The position numbers and the translations under genes are program-made. The notes beneath the pieces were generated by a model. The model worked only from the letters and a program-made list of their open reading frames with translations. It was not told the origin of the DNA and ran no database searches. A DNA stretch of 64,000 nt from Ehrlichia chaffeensis str. Arkansas (GTDB lineage: Bacteria > Pseudomonadota > Alphaproteobacteria > Rickettsiales > Anaplasmataceae): contig NC_007799.1 in assembly GCF_000013145.1 (NCBI RefSeq), forward strand, positions 434,001 through 498,000, given 5' to 3'. Below, in pieces: positions 1 through 8,241 of the stretch (its first letter is position 1; each line of letters starts with the position of its first letter).

Positions 1-38
1 TTATGCATAGGGTTTGAATAATAAGAAAGGTAGAGATT

Positions 39-1826
39 ATGGGGACAGTAATTGTTGATTATGAAAGAGATAATAATCTTACAGCTTTTGGCAAAGCTGT
101 ATTGTCTGATAGGTATTTACTTGAAAATGAAGATTATCAACAACTGTTTGTAAGAATTTCTGAATATTATTCAGACAATCCAGAACATGCACAAAGGTTG
201 TATGATTATATGAGTCAACTATGGTTTATGCCTGCTACTCCTATACTAAGTAATGGTGGTACAAATAGAGGGTTGCCAGTTTCATGTTTTCTCAATGAAA
301 CAGAAGATAGTTTAAGAGGTATTGTTAATTTATGGAATGAAAATGTATGGTTGGCATCTAAGGGTGGTGGAATAGGAAGTTATTGGGGAAATTTGCGTTC
401 TATAGGTGAAAAAGTACGTGGTAGTGGTAAAACTTCTGGTATTATACCGTTTATTGTAGTCCAAAATGCTTTAACTTTGGCAATTAGTCAAGGATCATTA
501 CGTCGGGGTAGTTCTGCTGTATATTTGCCTGTTTGGCATCCAGAGATTGAAGAATTCTTAGATTTAAGAAAACCAACAGGTGGTGACCCTAATAGAAAAG
601 CATTAAATATACATCATGGGGTTGTATTATCAAATAAATTCATGAAATGTGTAGAAAATGATGAACCATGGGATTTGATCAGCCCTAAAGATCAGTCGGT
701 ACTTTTTACTATAAAAGCACGTGATATATGGATAAAAATTTTGACAACAAGAGTTGAAACAGGTGAGCCATATATATTATTTATTGACCAAGTTGATAAC
801 AATAAACCTGAAATTTATAAAAGACTGAATTTAGACATAAAAATGTCTAATTTATGTACAGAAATAACTCTCACTACTGGATATGATCATTTAAATAAGT
901 CACGTACTGCTATATGTTGTCTTGCATCATTGAATCTTGAATATTATGAACAATGGAAGGACAATTCGTTGTTTATTGAAGATGTTATGAGGTTTCTTGA
1001 TAATGTGCTAACTGATTTTATAGAAAAAGCTCCTAGTGAAATGGAAAGAGCAAAATATTCTGCGATGCGTGAACGTAGTATAGGAGTTGGAGTGATGGGG
1101 TTCCATTCATTTTTGCAAAGTAAAATGATACCCTTTGAATCTGTAGCAGCTACAATATGGAATAAAAAGATATTTTCTCATATAAGAAAACATGCAGATG
1201 CTGCGTCTTATAATATTGCTATGGAAAAAGGTTCTTGTCTTGATGCACAAGATGCTGGTATTGTAGAGAGGTTTGTAAATAAGTTATCTATTGCTCCTAC
1301 TGCATCAATTTCTATTATTGCTGGAAATACTTCTCCTGGTATTGAACCATATGCAGCAAATGTTTTTACACATAAAACTTTAACTGGTTCTTTTATTGTA
1401 AGAAATAAGTTTTTGCAAAAATTGTTAAAGCTAAAAGGTAAAGATAATGAACAGGTATGGTCTTCTATATCAACTAATGAGGGATCTGTACAGCATTTGG
1501 ATTTTTTAACTGAAGAAGAAAAATTAATATTTAAAACTGCATATGAACTTGATCAAAGGTGGATAATTGAGCATACAAGCGATAGATCAAAATATATATG
1601 CCAGGCACAATCTGTAAATATTTTTCTTCCTGCTAATGTTCACAAAAGGTATTTGCATAAAATACATTTTCTTGCTTGGAGGAAAGGATTGAAAAGTTTG
1701 TATTACTGTAGATCAAAATCAATCCAACGTGCAGATAAAGTATCTCATGGGGCATTAGAAAAATCAATTGAACAATATAAGCAAATTACAAACTTTGATT
1801 ATAATGAGTGTTTATCTTGTCAGTAG
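39..1826 (+). CDS. nrdA: Ribonucleoside-diphosphate reductase, alpha (large) subunit
   Basis: Reduces ribonucleoside diphosphates to deoxyribonucleotides together with the NrdB radical subunit, which is not in this window. The 595-residue protein shows the class I catalytic pattern. Cys83 (in PVSCFLN) and Cys293 (in AICCL) are the likely redox pair. Asn271, Cys273 and Glu275 (NLCTE) form the active site. A PTASISIIAGNTSPGIEP segment follows, and a YY pair (LKSLYYCRS) lies in the radical path. The C-terminus ends in CLSCQ, the expected cysteine pair for thioredoxin or glutaredoxin re-reduction. The protein is shorter than the roughly 750 residues of E. coli NrdA. It begins just before the core, so the N-terminal ATP-cone regulatory domain seems absent. 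The ATG follows an AGAAAGG ribosome-binding site. Confidence 0.95.
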   Translation: MGTVIVDYERDNNLTAFGKAVLSDRYLLENEDYQQLFVRISEYYSDNPEHAQRLYDYMSQLWFMPATPILSNGGTNRGLPVSCFLNETEDSLRGIVNLWNENVWLASKGGGIGSYWGNLRSIGEKVRGSGKTSGIIPFIVVQNALTLAISQGSLRRGSSAVYLPVWHPEIEEFLDLRKPTGGDPNRKALNIHHGVVLSNKFMKCVENDEPWDLISPKDQSVLFTIKARDIWIKILTTRVETGEPYILFIDQVDNNKPEIYKRLNLDIKMSNLCTEITLTTGYDHLNKSRTAICCLASLNLEYYEQWKDNSLFIEDVMRFLDNVLTDFIEKAPSEMERAKYSAMRERSIGVGVMGFHSFLQSKMIPFESVAATIWNKKIFSHIRKHADAASYNIAMEKGSCLDAQDAGIVERFVNKLSIAPTASISIIAGNTSPGIEPYAANVFTHKTLTGSFIVRNKFLQKLLKLKGKDNEQVWSSISTNEGSVQHLDFLTEEEKLIFKTAYELDQRWIIEHTSDRSKYICQAQSVNIFLPANVHKRYLHKIHFLAWRKGLKSLYYCRSKSIQRADKVSHGALEKSIEQYKQITNFDYNECLSCQ

Positions 1827-1952
1827 TAGATCTTATTATTAAGTAATTACTGTTCTTCATTATTTGCAGTTAGTATACTGCTGCTATATCATACTGAGCG
1901 TTTATTTTACTAGTGCATGTTATAAATGAAAAGTTAGTGTTTCATATTTATG

Positions 1953-2929
1953 ATGATTAGCTTAAAAAATTAAGTGTATTATTATAGTTCATTTTTATGG
2001 ATGTATGAAAGTTTAAGAAATTTCTATCTTTTTATTAAAGCATATCAATAATATTGGGTCATAATTAGTTTGTTATATGTTCAGGTAATGTTTAGCAATA
2101 TGTGTACTGACGCGTAATATTTTAGAATGAATGGAAGTGGTATGTTATATAAAAGTATTGATGAATTTATAAAGGTTATATAGATAAGACAAAAAGATGA
2201 TCAGCTTAAAAAATTAAGTGCGTTATTATAGTTCATTTTTATGGATGTATGAAAGTTTAAGAAATTTCTATCTTTTTACTAAAGTATATCAATGATATCG
2301 GGTCATAATTGGTTTATTATATGTTGCGGTAATGTTTAGCAATATATGTACTGACGCGTAATATTTTAGAATGAATGGAAGTGGTATGTTATATAAAAGT
2401 ATTGATGAATTTATAAAGGTTATATAGATAAGACAAAAAGATGATCAGCTTAAAAAATTAAGTGCGTTATTATAGTTCATTTTTATGGATGTATGAAAGT
2501 TTAAGAAATTTCTATCTTTTTACTAAAGCATATCAATAATATTGGGTCATAATTAGTTTGTTATATGTTCAGGTAATGTTTAGCAATATATGTACTGACG
2601 CGTAATATTTTAGAATGAATGGAAGTGGTATGTTGTATAAAAGTATTGATGAATTTATAAAGGTTATATAGATAAGACAAAAAGATGATCAGCTTAAAAA
2701 ATTAAGTGCGTTATTATAGTTCATTTTTATGGATGTATGAAAGTTTAAGAAATTTCTATCTTTTTACTAAAGTATATCAATAATATCGGGTCATAATTGG
2801 TTTGTTATATGTTGCGGTAATGTTTAGCAATATATGTACTGACGCATAATATTCTAGAATGAATGGAAGTGGTATGTTGTATAAAAATGTTGATGAATTT
2901 ATAAAGGTTATAGATAAGACAAAAAGAAT
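1953..2929. repeat. Tandem array, four copies of 244 bp, ending inside the ruvX start
   Basis: Four head-to-tail copies begin at 1953, 2197, 2441 and 2685. The equivalent ATG recurs at 2127, 2371, 2615 and 2859, exactly 244 bp apart. Each unit holds upstream non-coding sequence plus the first codons of ruvX. In the first three copies an extra TA (GGTTATATAG against GGTTATAG) closes the frame after 18 codons. Only the fourth copy continues into the full gene. Copies 1 and 3 share variants (AAGCATATCAATAATATTGGG, GTTCAGG) that differ from those shared by copies 2 and 4 (ATCGGG, GTTGCGG). This suggests that a two-unit block was duplicated. Repeats of this sort are known from E. ruminantium. Confidence 0.95.
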
Positions 2930-3344
2930 AATGGGTTTAGATTTTGGAGAGAAAAAGATAGGGATAGCGTTAAGTGATAGAACAAATTTAATAGCAATAC
3001 CTTACAGTGTGTATGTTAGAAGAAGCAGTAGAAAAGATTTAGGTAGCTTATATAGTATTTTTGTAGAGAATGATGTAGGGTCGATAGTTATAGGTTGGCC
3101 GCTTGAATTGAGTGGTGTAGAAAACGAATTGTGTCAGAAGGTAGTGATGTTTGCAAATCGGATTATAACAAGATATAAAATTAATATTTGTTTACATGAT
3201 GAGAGGTATAGCACTGCTATGGCTACAAGGCTAGCAAAATTAGCTAATATTAAAAGAAAAGAATCTCAAGCAATTGATGATAAAATTTCAGCTGTATTAA
3301 TTTTACAACAAGTGCTTGATATAATAAAAGTTTATCAAATGTAG
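2874..3344 (+). CDS. ruvX: RuvX/YqgF-family putative pre-16S rRNA nuclease (Holliday junction resolvase-like)
   Basis: RNase H-fold nuclease of the YqgF/RuvX family. In other bacteria the family is implicated in 16S rRNA 5'-end maturation and was first predicted to be a Holliday junction resolvase. The signature IMGLDFGEKKIGIALSD carries the first catalytic Asp. VIGWPLELSG and HDERYSTAMA supply the later motifs, and AIDDKISAVLILQ gives the last acidic residues. I placed the start at the ATG at 2874 because GGAAG lies just upstream. The in-frame ATG at 2859 (161 residues) is equally possible. An N-terminal extension of about 18 residues precedes the usual family start. The promoter and first codons lie within the last copy of the 244-bp array, so array changes could affect expression. 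Confidence 0.88.
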   Translation: MLYKNVDEFIKVIDKTKRIMGLDFGEKKIGIALSDRTNLIAIPYSVYVRRSSRKDLGSLYSIFVENDVGSIVIGWPLELSGVENELCQKVVMFANRIITRYKINICLHDERYSTAMATRLAKLANIKRKESQAIDDKISAVLILQQVLDIIKVYQM

Positions 3345-3844
3345 AAAAGTAGTATCAATATTTTACAGGTGGATATTGTAAATGTGGTGACCACTCTATT
3401 AGAGATGATGCTGTATACCTATATATAGGATATAAGGTAATAAGAGTATTATAATGATCAATAGTAATGAATATACTTAAATTTCTGCTTTATAATCTGT
3501 TTTATAACATGATAAATTTTCTGTTATAAGAATGGATATATTAGATTTTAATCACTTATTTCCACATCAATAATTTAAGTGACAGTATTATTTTAGTAAG
3601 AGTGACTATTATAATTCTTTTTAATTTGCAGAATGTACATTTGTAATAATTCACATTTTTTACTACGTGTTTTAGGTATTAATTGAATATGATTTTAATA
3701 TTTTCTTGTTTTTAAAGTATTTTATGAAGTGAAATTGTATAGTAGGGCTCTTATATGGACAATTTAAGGTAATATAGCATGACTTTTTCTTGTGTTCTTA
3801 TGATCTACGGTCAAATAAAACTTAAGTATCTTTAAGTATATATG
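3345..3844. other. Intergenic region between convergent ruvX and purA
   Basis: About 500 bp of AT-rich sequence between the stop codons of two convergent genes. The only local structure I see is a short palindrome, CCTATATATAGG, near 3418. There is no supported ORF, tRNA or clear T-tailed terminator. Confidence 0.6.
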
Positions 3845-5137
3845 CTATTGTAGAAAATCATTGTTGAGTATAATCATAGAATTTCTTTCTGGGCCTGTAG
3901 AAATCAAATGAATAGGGACTTTTAGGATTTCTTCTATTTTCTTTATGTACAATATAGCGTTTTGTGGTAAATCCTTATACGATACACTGCCAAATGTGCT
4001 TGTTTGCCATCCAGGAAGTATTTCATATATTGGTTCTAAATTACTTTGTATGTGAGGTGAAGCAGGGAGGTAATCGTATGTTTTATCTCCGTATTTATAT
4101 TTTACACATATCTTTATTTCACTGAATTGATCTAGTACATCGAGCTTAGTCATAACTAATCCTGATACTCCAGATAGCATTATTGCTTGTCGTGCTAGTA
4201 CTGCATCAAACCATCCACATCTTCTTTTCCTATTACTGACAGTTCCTAATTCTTTTCCTGTTTTAAACATGATTTTTCCTATATCATTGTTTTGTTCAGT
4301 AAAAAATGGACCATTACCTACTCTTGTTGTATAGGCTTTTACTAATCCCAGTATGTAAGACTTATTAGATGGATTGATACCACATCCGACCCATGCTTGT
4401 GATGCTATGGTATTACTTGATGTAACAAAAGGATATGTTCCATGGTCAATATCTAGGAATGTTCCTTGTGCTCCCTCAAAAATTATTGTCTTATTTTGTT
4501 GTGTTAAATTATATATGGTTTTCCATACTGGTTGTACGAATGGTAAAATTTTTGGGGCAATATTCAACAGTTCATTAACTATATCCTCTGCCTTTATAGG
4601 TGGGGTATTAAGACTTTTTCTTAATAGATTATGGTAGATTAGAAGATGATTAACTTTGCTGTATAGCAGATCTTTTGTATCTAGTAAATCACATACTCTG
4701 ATAGCTCTTCTGCTGATTTTATCTGCATAACATGGGCCAATTCCTTTGTTTGTGGTTCCTATAGTATCTTGTCTAAGTTGTTCAAACAGTATATCTGCTT
4801 GTTTGTGTACACTAAGCACTAGTGGACAAGATTCTGATATTGCAAGATTTTGAGTAGTAATGTTAATACCACTGCTTTTCAAGTTATCAATTTCTGAAAC
4901 AAGTGCATAAGGGTCCAAAACTACTCCATTTCCTATTATGGACAGTTTATTGTTTTGTAAAACAGAAGATGGAAGAAGGTTTAACTTATATACTTTATCA
5001 TTTATGACTATAGTATGTCCTGCATTATTGCCTCCTTGAAATCTCACGACAGCGTCTGCATTAGTGGATAGCCAATCTACGACTTTTCCTTTTCCTTCAT
5101 CACCCCATTGTAACCCTACAACTACTATATTTACCAT
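3845..5137 (-). CDS. purA: Adenylosuccinate synthetase
   Basis: Catalyses the GTP-dependent joining of IMP and aspartate, the first committed step from IMP to AMP, in the cytoplasm. The N-terminus VVVGLQWGDEGKGKVVDWL carries the GDEGKGK phosphate-binding loop and catalytic Asp. GGNNAGHT follows at about residue 38. EGAQGTFLDIDHGTYPFVTSSN and GWFDAVLARQA are family signatures. I chose the ATG at 5137 (430 residues, the usual length). The open frame extends 18 codons upstream to 5191, but those residues are not part of the family. Confidence 0.96.
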   Translation of the reverse strand: MVNIVVVGLQWGDEGKGKVVDWLSTNADAVVRFQGGNNAGHTIVINDKVYKLNLLPSSVLQNNKLSIIGNGVVLDPYALVSEIDNLKSSGINITTQNLAISESCPLVLSVHKQADILFEQLRQDTIGTTNKGIGPCYADKISRRAIRVCDLLDTKDLLYSKVNHLLIYHNLLRKSLNTPPIKAEDIVNELLNIAPKILPFVQPVWKTIYNLTQQNKTIIFEGAQGTFLDIDHGTYPFVTSSNTIASQAWVGCGINPSNKSYILGLVKAYTTRVGNGPFFTEQNNDIGKIMFKTGKELGTVSNRKRRCGWFDAVLARQAIMLSGVSGLVMTKLDVLDQFSEIKICVKYKYGDKTYDYLPASPHIQSNLEPIYEILPGWQTSTFGSVSYKDLPQNAILYIKKIEEILKVPIHLISTGPERNSMIILNNDFLQ

Positions 5138-5339
5138 AGCTTTTCTGTATAAATCCCAAGCCACACTAACAAAATAAAGAAATTGTGTCAAATGATTTAG
5201 TAGTCATAGTGTCCTATGTGTATAGTATCAACCCAGAAACCTGGTATTGGATTTCAATGTTGAGAAATTATGTATGTAATATTTTAATCAATACATAGCT
5301 TATATGTATAAGGCTTTTTGTATGGGATAAACAATAATA

Positions 5340-5380
5340 CATTACTTTTTACATACTGAAAACATATGTAGAAAGTAATG
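5340..5380 (-). terminator. Long hairpin between pal and purA
   Basis: A near-perfect inverted repeat: 16 paired positions (5340-5355 with 5365-5380, one G-U) around a 9-base loop. It lies after pal and before purA on the minus strand, so it may end the pal transcript or act in the purA leader. No long T run follows, so termination is an inference. Confidence 0.5.
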
Positions 5381-5444
5381 CATATTGTTAAAAATTTGTA
5401 GATTGAAATGACAACTGTTTATGAAAAATCATTTCAATTATCTA

Positions 5445-5972
5445 TCATTGTTCTGTTTTATTAGAGGACGGATCCTTGTCTGAAGATTTAGCTTTATATA
5501 TAAGATTATCAGTAAGTGTTATCACAACTCTACGATTTTTAGTATGAGCGTATTCAGCTTCTTCTGGATTGTTAGAGTACACTAAAACTGCTGGTTCAGA
5601 CTTTCCTTTAGATTCTATAATAATTCTATCCTCTAAAGACTTATTACGCTCTAGAATGAAATCTTTAACAGCATTTGCACGCTGTTTGCCTAATTCTAAA
5701 TTATATTCATCTGTTCCTCTAGTGTCGGTATGTCCAACAATAATGATATTAGTATCAGGATACTCTTCTGCCTTTTGCATAACTTTTTCAAGTATTGTTT
5801 TATCAGAATCCTCGATTGTTGCCTTTCCAAAACCGAAGTATATTTTTTCAATAGTCTTCGTATTAGAAAACACATGATCAACATTTACCAATGGAACATG
5901 ATCAGTAGTTTTACAGCTACTTAAAATTAAGCATAGTAGCATGAATTTAATAAATACCAACTTATGTTTCAT
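5445..5972 (-). CDS. pal: Peptidoglycan-associated lipoprotein (Pal/OmpA C-terminal domain)
   Basis: Predicted outer-membrane lipoprotein of 175 residues. The N-terminal signal ends in a lipobox, LILSSC, with Cys at residue 20. The rest is an OmpA-like domain: IYFGFGKATI, then VGHTDTRGTDEYNLELGKQRA, with the Asp and Arg that bind diaminopimelate in family members, and a final NRRVVI strand. In most Gram-negatives Pal bridges the outer membrane to peptidoglycan and to Tol. In Ehrlichia, OmpA/Pal-type lipoproteins are surface-exposed antigens (established for the family, not shown here). A GAGG ribosome-binding site precedes the ATG. The C-terminal tail is charged and low in complexity. Confidence 0.92.
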   Translation of the reverse strand: MKHKLVFIKFMLLCLILSSCKTTDHVPLVNVDHVFSNTKTIEKIYFGFGKATIEDSDKTILEKVMQKAEEYPDTNIIIVGHTDTRGTDEYNLELGKQRANAVKDFILERNKSLEDRIIIESKGKSEPAVLVYSNNPEEAEYAHTKNRRVVITLTDNLIYKAKSSDKDPSSNKTEQ

Positions 5973-6716
5973 AGTGCCTCAATTGTTTTAAACAAGATTA
6001 TCATGATCATTGCTTAAAATTATCTTAAGTCAAGAGAAAAATCAAATTGTAGCTATATTACTGGATTTATACAATAATTTACTCTAGTTAGAAATTGATA
6101 ATTTTGATGTTATTAAAAAGCAAATATTATGAGATATACAAGTATTTTATATACAAATTATGTTGTAAAATTCAGTATCTGAGTTATTGCACGTTCATTG
6201 TTTTTTTTATTTTCTAGTAATTCTTTTATTTCAAGAAAAGTGGTTGATTTTAAAACGTTAAAAAGGATTTAACATGAAATTTGTTATGATAAATCTGTAA
6301 TTTATCAATAGTAAAAAACGTGCATTCAAGTTATTTTGTGAGAGTGTTTAAATGTTTTTATAATGTTGATGTAGTGTATAGCGTAGTGCTTAATGCAAAG
6401 GTTGTGTAATCAATGACTGTATTTATTGTCTTGGTTTAATAGAATTTATTTAAATTTTTTAGACAGAGAAATATTGATATTTTGTGTTGTATTGCGCTAA
6501 TATAATCAATTATCATTATCAACTATATTATTGGAAATTGTGTGATGATTTTCTGTATCAATATTTTTGTATTAATGTTTTACCTGGTGTAGTGTATATT
6601 GGTATGCGTTGTGTGATTAGTATATTTTAGAAAAGTTCTAGCATGCTTATTGATATTATTTAAATGAATTTTTGATTAACTGACTAAGTGAATTTAACCT
6701 ACGGAATATTATACAT
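5973..6716. other. Divergent intergenic region, pal / M32 homolog
   Basis: About 740 bp of AT-rich sequence between divergent genes. It must hold the promoters of both, but I cannot assign -35/-10 boxes with confidence. No supported ORF, RNA gene or repeat is visible. Confidence 0.5.
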
Positions 6717-8186
6717 ATGAAACATTATAAATTTTTGGAGCAAGTTTTTGGTAAAATTGGAAATATTAATTCTATTATTAATGTTTTAGAAACTAGTGAA
6801 GGTAATTTTTGCGATAAAATAGAGCACATTTGTACCCTTAAAGAAATTAAGCATGAGATTCTTAATAGTGAGATGATCGGCGATATGATACAACATTCTG
6901 TAGCTAATAAAGCACAATTAAATGACTGGGAAATTGCTAACTTGAACCATATTGAGCTGATACATAAGAATAGTAGTGCAGTTCCTGTGGAGTTGGTATT
7001 AGACCTTTATAGAGCGCAAGTTAAGTGTAAAAATTCTTGGGTATTATTCCGTAATGGTGATGCTTCTATACAAGATATAGTTGCTTTATTGTCTGATGTT
7101 GTAAGATTGGTAAGTGATATTGCTTCTATTAAAGCTGAGAGTTTAAAGATTTCTAAATATGATGTTATTTTAGGACTACAAGATAGTAAATTGAATACAA
7201 GAAAAGTAGATGCTATATTTACTGAAATAGGAGCTTTTTTCCGTCAGTTTATCACTGAGGTGGGTGATAAGCAGAAACACAATAAGATTTGTTATCCAAA
7301 AGGTATTAATGAAGAGAAACAGATACTTCTAGGTTATGATGCTTTGTCGAGTTTTGGTATGACAAACAGTAATATTATTAATAGTGATTATGTAAATAAT
7401 AGATATTCATTTGGGAAAGATTTACCTTTTTTAGTTAATTATAGTGAAGATGATTACAGAATCGGGTTAAAAACTTTATTCAGAAAAATAGGTTATGCTT
7501 TGTATGCTTTGAATTTACCTGAGAAGTGGCATAAACAACCTGTAGGGTGGAACTTAAATAACATTCTATCTGAAATTTTGGGGCTGTTAACATCGAATCA
7601 CTTAATGATGAGTAAGGAGTTTGTAAAGTTTATATCTCCTAATTTAAAGAAGCGATTTTCTTTTAGAGGTAAGGTTGGGCACTATGAGAATATTCAGTTA
7701 TATTTTAACGAAGTGCAACCTAATTTGTTGATGCATAAATCTGATGAGGTGACTCTACTAGCTCATATTATGCTGCGGTATACTTTGGAAAAGGAAATGA
7801 TAAGTGATTCTTTGCAAGTACAAGACTTGCCAGATGCTTGGATTCAAGGAATGAAACACTATTTTAATGTTGCTCCAAAGAATGATTTGGAAGGGTTTTT
7901 ACAAGATGATTATTGGGTGAGTGGTATTTTTGGATATTTTCCTTGTTGTATGATTTCTGCTATTATTGCTTCTCAGATTTTTTCTACTATGAAGAATACT
8001 GATGTTCAAGTGTTGTCACAAGTAGAAAAGGGGGATTTATCATCATTTATCCTGTGGATAAATAAGAATGTATGTGATTACAGTACGAAGTACAGTAGCA
8101 TGGATTTGTTAAAAAAAGTTACAGGTCAGAAATTGAATGTTAATTTCTATAAAAATTATCTTACAAATAAGTATCTCAACATGTAG
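6717..8186 (+). CDS. Carboxypeptidase Taq (M32) homolog lacking metal ligands; probable pseudoenzyme
   Basis: The C-terminal half follows the M32 thermostable carboxypeptidase pattern. SDEVTLLAHIMLRYTLEKEMI (from about residue 342) and the stretch DAWIQGMKHYFNVAPKNDLE, then LQDDYWVSGIFGYFP, are clear family segments. M32 enzymes bind a divalent metal through HExGH plus a glutamate in a downstream HES motif. Here the HExGH position reads R256-K-I-G-Y260, within LFRKIGYALYALNLPEKW. The HES position reads I283-L284-S285. All three ligands are therefore replaced while the flanking helices (GYALY, PEKW, PVGWNLN) are kept. The frame is intact at 489 residues, near normal family length, so this is not simple decay. 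I infer a non-peptidase role, possibly binding or structural. Transketolase lies 55 bp downstream. Confidence 0.8.
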   Translation: MKHYKFLEQVFGKIGNINSIINVLETSEGNFCDKIEHICTLKEIKHEILNSEMIGDMIQHSVANKAQLNDWEIANLNHIELIHKNSSAVPVELVLDLYRAQVKCKNSWVLFRNGDASIQDIVALLSDVVRLVSDIASIKAESLKISKYDVILGLQDSKLNTRKVDAIFTEIGAFFRQFITEVGDKQKHNKICYPKGINEEKQILLGYDALSSFGMTNSNIINSDYVNNRYSFGKDLPFLVNYSEDDYRIGLKTLFRKIGYALYALNLPEKWHKQPVGWNLNNILSEILGLLTSNHLMMSKEFVKFISPNLKKRFSFRGKVGHYENIQLYFNEVQPNLLMHKSDEVTLLAHIMLRYTLEKEMISDSLQVQDLPDAWIQGMKHYFNVAPKNDLEGFLQDDYWVSGIFGYFPCCMISAIIASQIFSTMKNTDVQVLSQVEKGDLSSFILWINKNVCDYSTKYSSMDLLKKVTGQKLNVNFYKNYLTNKYLNM

Positions 8187-8241
8187 ATCGTTGTATGTGT
8201 TTAGCTAAAGCTATGTATTGTTAATTTAATGAGAATGAAAT

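Noticed and set aside
2127-2683. Three 18-codon frames starting like ruvX
   Set aside because: They are truncated copies produced by the repeat and stop at once; not annotated as genes, though noted as possible decoys.
1953-2929. CRISPR-like array
   Set aside because: Units are 244 bp and adjacent with no unique spacers, and no cas genes occur; this is an ordinary tandem duplication.
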